DNA from: Archilochus colubris
Lineage: Eukaryota > Chordata > Aves > Apodiformes > Trochilidae
NCBI GenBank assembly: GCA_023079485.1
Contig: CM041084.1
Coordinates: 68,109,709-68,173,708, forward strand
Direction of reading: 5' to 3'
DNA: 64,000 bases
Part shown: one piece after another, positions 25,221 through 39,012 of the stretch
How positions within the stretch are numbered: the stretch's first letter is position 1
Layout: every line of letters starts with the position of its first letter
Translations under genes and position numbers: made by a program
Notes under the pieces: model-generated
What the model saw: the letters and a program-made list of their open reading frames with translations, nothing else
The model's database searches: none
Told to the model about the DNA's origin: nothing

Positions 25221-28200
25221 CCTGGAGTACTTTTTCTTCCTAACCTAATACTTATTAGGAATCTGGCATTTTTAAATGATTCAGAAGAAAATGGGTTGTA
25301 TCGCAAGCAAAGCGATGAGTGTGGAAGATAAAAATTGCTGCACTTTATGGAAAAAAACTTTCAGGAATACCTGTGAAAATGAATGTTTTTAAATCTTAAG
25401 GCTATTGTTGATTATACTAAACACATTTATAATGAAATTATTTTTCAGTGCACCACAAAGAGTAATTGCTCTATTTTCTAGTGGTGTTCTAAGTATTTCA
25501 CAACCTAGGGATAAGCCTTCCTGCCAGTCCTGCAGACCAAAAAATACTGAAGCAAGAGCCAAAAACTTCAAGTTCAGCATATAAATACAAATTACATCAT
25601 TTAACTAGCACTAGGCTCCAATGGACATTAGGATCATCAGCAATTTTGAAAACAACCTGCTTCTACTCAATTGCCCAAATAAGGGATTAAAAAACTAGAA
25701 CAGACACCAAGGTAACATTCTGGTGAGACAAGGGTTCCACATTATCTTAAGCAGTACTAAATATTTTCAATTCTCATTTTAAACTACCTGAGCTGCTTTG
25801 TAATCACAGTATTTACCGCCTGCTTCTAAATCACAATGTTTACTGTCTTTTTAATACTACAAATATTATTTCAAGTATTATATAAAATAAGAAAGCCCCC
25901 TGCACGTCTAAGCATGTCAGATTCAACAAAAAATTTTAAATAACAGCAAATTTACAGATACAGATGGTAAAAGAGGAAAAAAAAATGCAGTGTCAAATTT
26001 GGTACTGATAATTTTTTTTTTTTTTTAAATTAATAACCCATTAAAGGTTTGCTTGACATCTGCTGTCAAAAGGGTATTTCTGCTATGGATAGGGGATGTG
26101 GTTTAGACATGAAATGGCTCCCAGCTGCAAGAAGTCTTCTTCCAGATGTACAGTAAGCAAAGGCAATGGAAGAGAACCAGCTGCTAGGATAACAAATTGA
26201 AAAGGCCCTTTTGACACAAGCCTTGGCGGAGTGTCTGATCTAACAAAGATGGATCATTCATTGCAAGGTGAATAGAATCTCAGTGTGGCACAGAAGAAAG
26301 AGCAAGCATCCATCTCTCTCCTTCCCACTATGTACAGCTGCTGTTACTCTGGCACAGAAAAACCCTGCATAGTTTTTTTTACAATGTGTGAAGAGCTGTG
26401 CATTACATTCTGTATGATGCAAGAAAATTTATTTTTTTTCCAGCAATAAAATGTACAACAAAAATCACAATGACCAAACCAGTATACTCCAGTTTTTGAG
26501 AGCCATCTCCACATTGGGAACTTTAGTATTACCCAAAAGTAGCAGTTGTAGAACTGTGCTAGTGTTTCAATTACAGTTTCAATTCCTAAAGGATATTAAC
26601 AGATAACTTATTTGCAGTAATGTTCCATAGTGCTTCAGAAAAACCTCTTAATAAATGAAGTCTTTAGTTGGTTTGACGATAACCGAATTACAGTCCTTAT
26701 TCATTTTAGCTCAAAGGATCATGAAACCTACTAAGCCAATATTAAAGTCTAAGCAAATAACCACTGGCCACACAGAAAACAGTCTTAACCTCCATGGCTT
26801 CTCTCCCTGATCCTCATGTTAAGAATCTCATTGCTTAACTCATTTTGGCTATCTGCCCAGTGCCCTAGGCAAATTTTAAACCAAGCCTCATTTATTTACA
26901 TTTATTTTTGTGTCATTTTACGTCATTTTATCCCCCATGCTTCCTGCATAAACCATAGTGGAAAACAACAATTATGCCCTAATAATAGGAGAATTGCCAA
27001 GTCAGGTTACAAATAAGCAAAGTCTTAATTGAGGGAAACCATTTACTATCCAGGTACCAGGTCTGAAAGTCCCCAGACTTGTACAAATCATAAGTTCAAA
27101 GTTCAGAATAAGCAATTCAGACTTTAGCCAACACCAGACATAAACTTCCAGCACAATTCAGTTTATTATTCAATTATATCTTGCTAGAGATTTCAGAAAT
27201 ACTGTTTTGAGTGAACATAGTGCTCTTCCATGTTAAGTTTTATATTCATAGCCTTCAAAAATGCTTTTTCCTTTCTATTCAGTCCCATGCATCATCTACA
27301 TACTGAATAACAGCAGTAAACTGGCTTTGCCTGCTTCAAATCCTCCCAGGGGGGAGCAAGAGTTGGATACAATGAGATTTACAAAATGAATCCATCAATG
27401 CTTCACTAAGTAACTTCACAACCATATTAAAAAAAAAAAAAGTTTCAAAAAAAACAATGACAGAGCACAACCACTGATTCCATTGGTAAAGCAGATAACT
27501 ATTAGTAGGAAACACAAAAAAGTAAATAAATCTGTATATTTACAACCATTATTATGTCAGGTGAGCTGGAGGTCCAACCAGTTCCCCATGGGTCCTGTAT
27601 CTACAGCTGCACTTTTAATAGAAGATTCTGACCATCAGAGAAGCTGGAGAAAGCCCTGATGGAAGAACATGAGCCACAGAGCTTTGTGATTTGTGTACCC
27701 CTTGTGCTGCCTCATGCTTCCACTATGACTTTGGCTACGCTGCTTGGTCTCTTTGTCCTGGCTGCTCATACTTAGAATACTTCAGAGCAGAAGAATTTTG
27801 GTCTGCTGTCATGCATGCATATTCACTCACTCCTTAAACCATGTGGGCTTGGATTCCAACAGTTTCACATAATTTCAACATAATTTGCCTGTAGTTTTTT
27901 TTTTTTGCCTCACAAATGAGGAAGGTCTGCTACGCTTATACACAGCAAGAAGTAGGTTAAAGGCAATGATGGGTGAGTAGCAACAGCCAAATCTGAGCAC
28001 ACAATGAAACATTAATCTACATAAGTCAGGACTAATCAGTAAACCAACAGGGTTGTTTAAGACTGAGGGGAAATGGTACATTAATACACACACAGAGGTA
28101 TTCCTCAAAGGAAATACACTCCAAAATGCTGATTTAACTACTTTGTACACAGGCCTTGAGAAACTTAGCCATCCTACTTGTACCTGTTGAAATATATGAA

Positions 28201-31141
28201 ACCAATTAGCTAATGATCAGACTACTGCTTCTTTTACAATTAATTACTGCCTATTAAAAGCTAAAGGAAATATCCAATTGAGTAATTTGCTGTTGGCAGT
28301 TGTCAGCCCTTAAGCTGCCAAATAATCTAACAAAGTTTAGCACAGCTTGATGTACCTTCCAGTTTTTGGAAATAAAACAACACAAGTTGGATTAACGGAA
28401 AACAGACAGTATTTGAAATACACAGAATGCACTTCTAACCCCTGAAACAAATTCCAAAAGAGACCTAAAGACCATTACAGCCTTGTAAATGTGCCACAGA
28501 GTCTTCATCAAAGACTGTACTATGCTATGATAATTTACAGTTCTAGGACATACTTATAATTGCAGAGTACGTCCACAAAATTAAGTAAATTTCTAGTAAT
28601 AAACAAGCACACAGGCTCTTTAAAAGAAGAAAAACTTTTCATGTGATAGCACTAGTGAGAGTGAAGAATTTTCATTTAGATCAAAAACATGTACTTTGAT
28701 ATGAAACCAAAATAAACGTTACTTAAATACAGCTCAATATGCAATTTTCTGATAGCACCTTGGATCACCTTAGCGTGCGTATTAGTTCACTGTACTCTTC
28801 AACTATGCTTAGAAAACCCTTGCAAGTACATTTATTAACAAATGAGCAATAATCAGGCAAAGATAAGGAACCCATGGAAGACACAGGAAAGTAGATCTAG
28901 TTCTTATCCATACTGGGGATTTGTCTTGGCTTCCTTAACCAGAGGCCTGGGTGAGATGATACATCACCAAATCTCTTAAAGATGATATAAAATAATATTT
29001 TTTAATATTAAAAAAAATTATTTAAGTTTTAATAACTAAAGGGTGAACCTCCTAGTAGTCTGGAGACCACTGGAGCACTGTGTACACCATTGGCTTGCCA
29101 TATCAGTGACTTAATTATGAGTAAGTTCTCAGAATTCATTTAGGTTTGGCACAAACTTAGTTGAAACTTGAAAAATTGTGTGCAAATGCAAAAACATATA
29201 TTCTGCTACTGAGGTTTTGCGTTTACTACACTGACTCAGTCAGTTTGAACCCACAGATTCACAGCAGAAGAACTAAGCAAAGAATAGCCAGAAATTTTTG
29301 CTACGTTCAAGGTAAGGCTAAAATTGCTGTCTGCTGATTCCAGTGTCCACAATATGAAGACTGCAATCTCCTAGAAGCAATATCTATTATCCCCATTGAG
29401 AAGGGAAAACTAGAAAAAGATTTCATGCTCTTTTCATTACAGTATCAACCTTATGGCCTACCACTTCCTCCCAATGCTTGATAGGCAAAATGTTTTTTTA
29501 AAGCATGTTTTAAGTGGAGGACTCTAATGTTTGCAAATTTATTACTATTTTCTCCTAAAAATAGACTGTGAATTTTTGACCATATAAACCACATTTCTGA
29601 CTTAAGTTGATTAGATTTCTCAGAGCCTTGCATAGCCAATTTGATACCTATGAGTCAAAGCCCACTTTTCCTGTTTGAAAAACATACATCTATTAAAGAA
29701 GATTAAAATACATTCTGTGTCTCTGATCACAATCAGCATTGGTTTACTTGGCAGTTAGTACCAATTCTTCCAAGTTTTCTTTTTTCCTTCTGTCTAATGT
29801 ATGCCAAAATTAAAGATCTATGGAAAGGAAAAAACACATTTAGCAATCTTCCTTTGTCCTACTAGATACTAAGTGAGAAATTCCATCCGCTAGGATCAAT
29901 CTTTGATTATTTTACAATCTGTACAAAAACTATCATAGTAAGGACCACATAAAAGGCTAAAAGAAAACTATTTAAATTTACTGAACTTAATAAATGTGAT
30001 AATACATTAACGTTTGTTTCATGCATACACTAAGTATTAACTTTTCATACATACATTTACTGGGAATTTAAGTTATTTAAATTCCCTCTTCTGTGAGCCA
30101 AACAAAGCTGCTAACATTACAGTTCCTTTGATATTAAGGTGGAGATAAGGAGGGTTTTTTGCAAGAAACACATCAAGCAGTTTGAGGTTTTCAAGACAAG
30201 GAATTTAGATACATTTGCCATCCATTTACTGGAGCACAAGCATTACAATAATAAACTCTAACACTAAACATGGGAGTTACCTATAAGTCCAGAGAGCTGA
30301 GATTCCAATATGCCTCCTCATTTCAGAAATAGAAGCAAATTCAATCAGACTACTCGAGAAGCAAGGCACTACTTCTCATTTTCTAAATTAAAATCTCATG
30401 TTCAGATTTTACTACTAGAAATGACCTCCCACCTATTCCCTACTGAAAACAGATGAAAGAAATAGATGATCTTAACTGGCAGCCGAGGCCACACCTGAAA
30501 GCAACACCTATGGGCACACATTTCTTTGAGGAGCAACACTGATAAACACAAAGCCAAAATGAGGCTAAGTATTCTTATTTGTCTCAATGTAACACTACAT
30601 AAATATCTTATTTGCCCAACACACAGGCCTGTGCCTGGACATTGTAATCTGGATTTGGAAACTGCACATGAACAAAGAACAAGAGAATAACATGTTATAA
30701 TGCACTGCATATCAAGAAATCACACATTATTCCACTATACCTCAGTGCCCTGCATATCCATATATTAACAGCATATCTTGTGACAAAGAAATCCAACCGG
30801 CATATTCAGACAACAATCCAAACTTCGTGTGACCCCAAAGAAGTATTTTGAGAGGACAGTAAACTTCAGATAAATGATTGAAATTTAATTCTTTTCCCAT
30901 GTAAAGAACTTAGAAGTTATAATTTAAACAAAAAGAAAACTCCAACTGCTGCTTTGTTTTTATAATAGAATAAAGAAAAAAAAATACAAATCAGTATTCA
31001 AGATTCTAAAAAGCTATCAAAATTGATGGGGGGGAAAAACCCCAAACCCCAAATATCATTTGTACACTAAAACTTGTCAAATAAAGGGCAATGCCAAATT
31101 CCTAAGTGTCAAATATATATAAAACAAAAATATATTCTTGC

Positions 31142-31260
31142 CTTTTTGTTCTTTGACATAGCTCTCCTTACAGTTGTGCATGAGCTGCAGAATCCACTGA
31201 TGTTGAGCACCAATGCACTGCCAAGCAGGGTCCCCAGGCGCATGAAGATCAGAAAGATAT
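31142..31260 (-). CDS. EXOC2: EXOC2 exon with a non-canonical GC splice donor
   Basis: This 119-nt exon encodes about residues 358-398: [20 protein letters not shown], then [19 protein letters not shown]. The acceptor is GTTTTACAG. The donor reads AAAAAG/GCAAGA; no GT lies nearby, and only this boundary gives the phase (one base of Gly) that the next exon at 20375-20500 needs. Reading on past it gives [10 protein letters not shown] and a stop within about 25 codons. A GC-AG intron of 10.6 kb, the longest in the window, follows. Confidence 0.95.
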
Positions 31261-34200
31261 CTGTAAAACCCAGTCCAAAAATCACAGCTCTGACTTGACA
31301 CACTGGAGGGCTCATTAAAACAGACCAATGATGTACTAAGAAATGCTTTTTTTCCCACATAATTGTAAAAATCCAAGAATAGCTGTAAAGATACACTCAT
31401 ATGGAATGCAAATACAAGCTTTGCATTCTCCCCTTCTCATTTAGTTAAGATAAATTCTATAAAAAAACTTGTAGAAAAAATCCCAAACACACATATATTT
31501 AATATCACATTAATATGCATTTCAGATCTGCCTCTAGTAAAATACTTGGAAACCAAGGTCTTTATCTGCCAAGGCTGTACTTTAGTACTTCATGTTTCAC
31601 TTGGAATCAGTGATGACATCTCAAGCACATAAAATATGGTATTTTTCTTCCCACAGAGTATGTCCTGATCGTATCATCATGTAACCTTAACAAGTAAGTA
31701 CAGAATGAATTAATTTTTGGCAGCTCATTAATTTACCGTACACATGCACAAATAAATGTAAACCAAGCTCCTGGATGGTTTTGTTTTAGGTTTTGTTGTT
31801 GATTTTTTATTGCATTAGAATGCACACACAGTTAAGGGGAAAAAAGGGGAGGGGCCTGGGGGAAGAGATACTGAAAAGGATCAGGACTTCTAATACAAAG
31901 AAGCAAAATACCTTTTGTCTTTGGGGAGAGAGGAGTACTACAAAGCCAATGCTGTGGTTTCAAAAAGAACAGAGAAGTAATATAGTCTAACGTATGGCAT
32001 TCAAGACTATCTGCCAACAGTACTTTTAAAAGAGTATTTTCAAAAAAGTAGTAGCTGCTCTACTATCTAATGTGCTCCATTACATTTTCCATTAATGAGG
32101 CTCAAGACAGATTTAAAAATTCAAGATGCTCAAGGTGAAGTACACTGATTTATTATCTTACACAGTGCAGGGAATGCTTAACTCCTTCACAAAAGCTCTA
32201 GTACTACTATAATATCCAATGTTAATTAGAACTGTATTGCAAAATTCTGTCTTGTTTGAGAGCTGTCAGCTGTACTTGAACAAAAAATAAACTGTTAGGT
32301 CAGATTGGTTGGATGTACCATACACAAGCAACGATTTTGACAGGGTGAGATTTCAAAATTCTGAGCTCCAGTCCTTCCTTAGTGTTAAAGGGACTTTAGT
32401 CTTTGCTTAGACACAAAAGAAATAAAAAAAATATTACCCCTGACCTTGGATAAAACCTTGGATTTATTTGGCTGTTAAGTGATATGGTAAACTGTTTCTG
32501 AACAGTATAAAATAATTATCACTGTAAATACCATAATACAATGAGAGGAAAATATTAATTGAAGCCTAATTAAAAAGTTAAACATTTAATATCTGAGGGG
32601 GAGAAAACCACAGTATTTCAGGGATTGGCCATTCTTAGACATTGGAGACATAAACACCAAACATACAAAGAAAGTAATGAACCTGATAAAAATAGCAGGG
32701 TTTATGCGTATAATTTTACAATTAGGATTTTGCTAATTTCTTTTTAGCTGAAGTGCTCTGATGAAAGCTTTCTTCACAGTTTGTCTCCAGAAAATTTACA
32801 GTAGTAGAACCACATTAGCATTTCTAGAGTAGTGAAACTAATTTAATCACTTTGTATGCTGGTATTCTGTTAATTCATTAGAACTAAATTATTCCATATT
32901 TGTCTACTCCCTGCTTTCCTTCATTATAGTGTCATGGATACAGTAGTTACATGAACACAATTCTCCTGTAACACAGGCTGGGATATTTTTAAAGATTCAC
33001 TACTTCAAGGTAAGGGGCTAGAAAAAATCCAAACATTAAAAAAGCCAAACAAACAAAAAAACCCCAAAACCAAACCCCAGAATTCAACACACAGCTCTGA
33101 TTCTTCCAAAGAATCCTGAGAAGAGGCCATAAGACTTGGCTAAGATAAAGAAGCTGCTCTTCAAGTCTTTTGAGCTTGACATAGAAACTGTAGTGCCTTT
33201 CTCAGAGACACAAAACACTTAACTACTCACCTTAAAAGGCAATTCCAATAAACAGGAAATATTTAGAAAGTACCCAGAAGAATGAGAGGCACTCTACATA
33301 AATGTATGATAGTTTCTGTCCTCAAATGAACATAACTAAAAGGAATCTAGGACACCTTTACTGCACTTGGTGCTGTGTGACTGGGCCTGGTGAGCACACA
33401 AAACATCAAAGACCTCACACAGGTGTCAGAATTTTAAAAACACAGTGTGCTTGGGCTACCTTTTTTAAGATAACTGAAAAAAAACATTAAGAATGTCCAA
33501 GACAGACCAGGAGCCCTGCTAACATCCAAAACTCACAAGTTTTCTAGGTAAAGCCATCAAATGATTCAGAAAACTCCTAAGTTTGGCTTCAAGGACTGTA
33601 AAGCAGGTTAAGGTCTACTAGTACAAAAAGGTCCAACCAACTCATGTCAGTATGCCTGTAACAGACATCAGCTTTCTGAATAACAGAAAATCTAGAAATT
33701 TTAATGAAAACTGGGGAACTGGTTCATGCTCATGAAACAGAGGAATTACATTATTTACACTGAGAAATAAAGGAACCAATATCAAATTTAAATAACAATT
33801 TGGATTAGGCCCCCCCCCCACTATCTGACTCAGGAAGATTCAAATATAACACCAAGTCAAGCTGAAGTGTAAGGCAAATTAATTTTTTTTTAATTTATTA
33901 TTAATCTCATTTATTATGAGCTTCGCAACTTAATGAGTGCAATGATTCAGACACAGCTTGCAATATGATGGTTTAGAGGAAGCAAAAGAATCTAAACACA
34001 TCTAAAGGTTTTAAACAAGTTAATTCCATCTCAATTATCCCTCTAAACAGTTTTCATTCAAAAACTGTTTTTCAGTCACTCAATAAACAATCAAGAACAA
34101 AATTTTGCCACTCTTTATATATAAGCATAAAATCTCAAAATACTCTACATACAACTTTAAAATTGATATTTAGACCATAAACAGTATTTAAACTACCCTA

Positions 34201-34268
34201 TTTAAGAAACAGATATAACTACACATGTAACACTGAATGTCTGATGAAGAGAATACTCAAATGATTAC
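31261..34268 (-). other. EXOC2: EXOC2 intron, low-complexity stretches only
   Basis: 3008-bp intron. It contains an A/C-rich stretch at about 33040-33080 and a run of 10 C at 33810-33819; nothing else was recognised. Confidence 0.8.
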
Positions 34269-34371
34269 CTTATATAACGCTTCTGATCATGTAATGTTGA
34301 TGGAGTTTCAAGCAGCTTATCTAGCAGAAGTTCTCTTAAAGCTTCAATTCTGGTTTCAACTTCAGCATAAT
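34269..34371 (-). CDS. EXOC2: EXOC2 exon: [20 protein letters not shown] segment
   Basis: This 103-nt exon encodes about residues 324-358, an amphipathic Glu/Leu-rich helix ([20 protein letters not shown]) followed by [13 protein letters not shown]. The acceptor is TACTTCTAG and the donor TAAG/GTAATC. It leaves two bases into an Arg codon (AG/A) completed by the exon at 31142-31260. Confidence 0.97.
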
Positions 34372-34902
34372 CTAGAAGTAGAGAGAGCAAATAAATCCAG
34401 TTTTGCCTTCACTTGCCTTCAATAGTTGTATGAGCTGAAAATTATGTTATTTTCCTAGCACTTCCAGAGCTAATGTGGAAATCAATAAAACTCATTTTGT
34501 AACAAACCAAATATGAACATTTTGTATACGACAGCTCTACAAGAACAGACAATTAGATTTTGAAGTCTTTTCAATAATATACAAGTGAGACATACCTTAA
34601 GTCACATTTTAATTGCTGCAACCTTTTCTTTATGTCCAGTAATACTGAGTCTTAATAAATATTTGTCTGTGATTTAACATTTTATATTTCACAAAATATG
34701 TACCTCACTTAGAAAAATTGCTGGAAATATTGCTTGAAGTCTTGAAGTAATTTGAAGTTATTGTTTCCTGTAAATCTATTATTTTTATGGATTAAAAATG
34801 GATATAAATCCCACAAAGATAGTAGGTGCTTTTTAGACTTCAAGTAAAAAAACAAAACAAAACAAAACCAGAAATAACAAAGTAACAAAACCCATGTCTT
34901 AC
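34372..34902 (-). other. EXOC2: EXOC2 intron, no other feature seen
   Basis: 531-bp intron. Open frames that run from the exon at 34903-34984 into it are read-through shadows. Confidence 0.85.
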
Positions 34903-34984
34903 ATTTTTTGAATACTTGAACCTCTGTCTTTCCAAAGAGTGACTTGGCTTTTTCGTAGTCATTAATAACCACATCATAATCGCC
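34903..34984 (-). CDS. EXOC2: EXOC2 exon: [18 protein letters not shown] segment
   Basis: This 82-nt exon encodes about residues 297-324: [20 protein letters not shown], then EVQVFKK. The motif (acidic, then Asp-Tyr-Glu-Lys-Ala-Lys) is a hallmark of Sec5 and typical of vesicle-tethering helical-bundle proteins. The acceptor is TTGTTTAAG and the donor AAAT/GTAAGA. It leaves one base into a Tyr codon. Confidence 0.97.
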
Positions 34985-35089
34985 CTTAAACAACAAACAC
35001 AAAAAGAATTAAAAAACATTTGTATTTGTCAAGAAAAAGGTAACAGGCTAATTTCAGCAAACTGTAAAGTATTTTTTAGAGAATTATAC

Positions 35090-35235
35090 CTTCTGGATAT
35101 TTCTTTCAATATTTAAGGGAAGGTTGAAAAGAAACTTAAAACGCTGAAGAACATTAAGTGCGTTTCTTGTTGAATCAGCTTTGTCCTTGCGACCCAGCAC
35201 TTCTTGGAATAAGGTATCTGCTGTGTTACTGGCTC
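35090..35235 (-). CDS. EXOC2: EXOC2 exon: conserved Sec5 core helices
   Basis: This 146-nt exon encodes about residues 248-296: [20 protein letters not shown], then [19 protein letters not shown]. It belongs to the region covered by the Sec5 family domain in databases. The acceptor is TTTAAATAG and the donor GAAG/GTATAA. It ends on a codon boundary (Lys). Only 105 bp of intron separate it from the next exon at 34903-34984, the shortest intron in the window. Confidence 0.97.
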
Positions 35236-38070
35236 CTATTTAAAAAATGGATGAAAATAAGAAAAAGTAAAGTAATCAGTTCAAACGACATACAGATTTT
35301 GCTCATTTTAATGAGCCATTCGAGTCTTTTTTAGAGCAAACGAGTAGTTATCGCTCAATTTTTATACTTTTTTTCTTTATCCACGTTAACATTTTACAAC
35401 TGGTGAAATACTATTTCAAATGAACCACTTAGCATTTTAATGTGGTAAGGTCCCCGTGCAATTAAAAACAATCACTCTTTCCTAGTTCAAATGCTTAACT
35501 TTGCTGCAGATATTTTATAGTTTGCTTTGGCTCCAGATCTACATTTTACAACTAAATTATGCATCTCAGGACATGGAAAAAGTCATAGAAAGTCTTCTTT
35601 TTAGAAAACTGTGATTTCATTATGTTATTTAACAATGGCTTTAAGAGGTACCTGGGTTTTGCAAACCACGCTTTTTGGTTTGTTTTCAAATTAAGTCTTA
35701 AATTTATTAACAATATTGATATTTAAGTGAGCTTCTTAAAGGTACCAATGACTAAATCAAAGACAATGGCATGAGTTTAAAAAGTCAATTTTGCAATACA
35801 GATAATTTCCTAACAGAGAGTAATAGAATTTCATTTATAATGGCGAAAATTTACATTGCATGTGAATATTTGCATTTTTCAACTCCTTTTTTAAGTAACC
35901 AAAAAAAGAGAAGTGTGGAATTTTTTTTTACTCTTTTTGATCGTTGCGTGTTTAAGTTTCTACATTATCTGGTCTAGTGACTATACTTTAAGCAAAGATG
36001 AAAAAAAATTACATCAGTCTCGCTGGGTGGCTTGCATGCCATTTTCCCTAGTCAACACTGTGGGTGGCCTGCTCATGTTAAAAGTAGTCTTTGTAAAATA
36101 ATTGTTGTATCTAAATAATGTTTAAACTTTGTTGAAATTTTGAAGCCTTGATGTAAAAAAAGTTTTTGTCAGGATAGCTATTTCTACTGCCTACTATTTA
36201 GCACAGAATACTTTAATCCATTAAGGAGAAATACACAATGAAAACAGCTAGCTGGACATTTAAATACAGACCACTGATAAAGTATGAAATTTCTCCTGAG
36301 GCTATAATAAATGCTTGTTTGATAAATCCTTCTAGTAAGTAACATTTGTTTTGTTTCAGTTCTTATGAATCTTGCCCATTCTTTTAACAGCCAAGAAGTA
36401 ATGTACTATATCTGGGAATTAAAGTTATATTCACAAAGTTTCTCTTTTTTATTCCATACAAATGCCTCTAAAAGGTAATTGACAACAGCAGGAATAGCAC
36501 ATTGATTTCCATCTTTAGTTTAAAACTGCATGACTTCATCTCCTCAGAACTGCTGTGGAAATCCTCAATTGAGGTAAATTATTTAACTTTTTTCCTATGG
36601 GCATTTTTTCCATTTAATACAGAAACTAAAATATATCAAATTAATTATCAGTGTCTTAATGAAATTCAATACTTCATGCAAAACAGGTTTCTCTTTTTAG
36701 ACTTAAAAATATATTTTGTTGTCTTCCCTTCTCACCCCTCCAAATCCTTTTCTGCATTAACAATCCTTGACTTCTGATTACTGATTAATAACCTAAGCCT
36801 AAATAATAAAGTCCATGGATAAAAATTCAGGTCTTATACTATGTTATCAAAATAGATTATTCATCTACTTTGTGCAGATGCTTTTTACTTCAAAATAAAT
36901 CTCTAGTTACCCAATAGTTATTTCATACAGCTTGACAAAAACTTCACATAATGGAATTTCATTGACCTCCTTTAAGATACAATTCTTCATGAAATTCATT
37001 GCATTACAGCATGTATTTAAAAAAATTATATATTTACTAGTTCCTTTAGCAATTAAGTTTAGCAATTTAGCAAAAAATATTAAACATTTATAACTCCACC
37101 TATAACACCTTCTGTGCTTCTGCTATGATCCCATGCCATTTTTAATGCAATATTTTGGCAAAATCTGAACATTCTGATGCTCTGGAAAACATCCTTATTC
37201 TTAGGAGCTTGTAATCAAGCTCGCAACACTGATTGTCTCTCAAAATATCCACCTACAGTCCAGGAAATGTAAAATTCAACTGCAGATGTGAAGCCATTTT
37301 TGAAAGTAGGTCCTGCTACTGGTGGATTATGGAAGCTTTTCAATAGTCAGACAAGAAACAAACCTTTGATCCTAAACTACTTTGCATAATATTATTTACC
37401 CTCTGTAAATCCTTGTATTCCTGCTTCCCTGCCTCCCAACCATCATGACTTGCAAAGTATCAGGAGTAAAAGCAGCCAATTCTTTTCACAGCAGAGCCAA
37501 ACTTAACACCACTCTGAAGTGGCTGGCACAAGTTCCTCTACAGATCCAGCTTGAAAAAGACAGTCTGCAGTATCTGCATAAAGATTGCAGCCACCATTTA
37601 TCACAGGACATAGGGATTATATATTATAGGTAGATTTGCCTCATATTAGCATGTGTAGGAAAATGTAGCAGACCTAAATTTTGGCTTTTTTACTAAAAAG
37701 AAATCTGTCACACAATTTTGTCAAAAGGGAAGTGCTCCCCAAGAAAGCTGTGCTTGGCGTATGACATGGCATAAATACAGAGCACAGAGGATCGCAGTGG
37801 CAAATTTCAGCGTGTTTTTCTTCCTCCTGCCCTGTGTGCATCAAACCTTATGCACACAAAGAGACACACTGCAGTCTTCATATAGCATGTTTGAGGTTAT
37901 TTGTGGGGCTTTTTGGTAATTTTTCTATTTGGAGGGGTTTCTTTTGCACCCCAAGCAACAAGATGGAGGAATAACAATGTTCAAAATACACATTTATTGT
38001 GAGAACTAATGAAGATACACAGAAAAAAACTAGAGCTGTTAACAAAACCTCCTACTTTCTTTGTGCTCTC

Positions 38071-38106
<36 letters not shown>

Positions 38107-38931
38107 GTCACTGCTTTCTTCATAGAAAGAAGAAAAACGGTGAACTTCCATGTCACTTTCTTGATTTCATAAAACACACTGAGACTTTCCAACACTGAGT
38201 CAGCTATCTGCATGTCATTCCTGCTTATTGATACAGCACTAAGGGAAACATCCCTTCCTCTGTGAAAAAAATCACAATGAAACAAAGTAAAATTATCTTG
38301 GCAGAAATCCCAGAATTAAAAAAGTTACTTTTTTGATCTGATGAAACACATACCAACTGCACTAAATTCAAGCCATCTCTCAATGCAACCCTACAGCTAA
38401 TAAAGAGAAACAAAAAAAGAAAGTACTGACAGCTTTTCAAAGTTTCTAAAAAAACAAAAAAAGCAATCTTGTTCCATACAGTCTAAATGCCAGCACATAA
38501 AGTCAAAAAGATTCTGTTAATAGGCATTGTTATTAAAAACAGTTTGGTTTTTTTTCCTCTTTTGCTCAAAATTCTTACAATGCTGGTATTTAACTTTGCT
38601 CATCCTTCTATAGATCCAACTATCCATACAGCTCCTCTTTTCTTTGTACACTTAAAATTCAGATGCCACAAGCATTCATATAAAGTGCTTTATAGCTCTT
38701 TAATTTTGACATCTATCCTCTTTGTTAGCATGAACACCACTGAAAGTCACAGCAAAAGCTGCCAATATTTCAAAAGGTATACTATCACTCCCTAAAATCA
38801 CTAGGATAAAAACATGAAAAGGCAAAAGAGACTACTGTTTTGCACTTTCTGCCATATTCCTAGGAATATGTAAAAGCTTGTTTAAAAGTCCATAGTCCAT
38901 AAACAGTTGCTGCTGGAAGGACAAAACTTAC
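35236..38931 (-). other. EXOC2: EXOC2 intron with CA microsatellite
   Basis: 3696-bp intron. Apart from the CA repeat at 38074-38102 it is AT-rich and featureless to my reading. Confidence 0.8.
38074..38102 (+). repeat. (AC)n microsatellite, about 14 units
   Basis: A perfect AC dinucleotide run of 29 bases, flanked by TAT and TACAG. Pure and long enough to be variable between individuals. The Val-Cys open frame on the minus strand (38070-38285) is only its translation. Confidence 0.95.
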
Positions 38932-39012
38932 TGTTCAGTACATTCTCCAGTTTTTGCGTCATGGATCCTTCTACTTTTTCCGTTCCATCCGCTTCCAGTT
39001 TTTGATGGATTG
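38932..39012 (-). CDS. EXOC2: EXOC2 exon: coiled-coil continuation
   Basis: This 81-nt exon encodes about residues 221-248: [20 protein letters not shown], then KLENVLN. The acceptor is TTTATTCCAG and the donor AACA/GTAAGT. The donor is fixed one base after the Asn codon, since the next exon begins with GA to finish an Arg codon. It is one of the most conserved stretches of the protein, with no difference from the human sequence that I can recall. Confidence 0.97.

Larger units (their letters stand above)
20501..31141 (-). other. EXOC2: EXOC2 intron, 10.6 kb, GC-AG
   Basis: The longest intron in the window (10641 bp). It starts with GC at its 5' end (31141-31140 on the minus strand) and ends with AG. 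Inside are the CR1 relic at 21219-21445, an A19 run (24779-24797) and a T22 run (25199-25220). The rest is AT-rich and unremarkable, apart from less AT-rich stretches at about 24410-24600 and 24850-25130 that I cannot assign. Confidence 0.85.

Noticed and set aside
31077..31400. 107-codon minus-strand open frame read as one protein
   Set aside because: Only its middle part (31142-31260) is an exon of EXOC2; the rest is intron read through the GC donor and upstream of the acceptor.
38070..38285. Open frame ending in a Val-Cys repeat
   Set aside because: Translation of the CA microsatellite and flanking intron.
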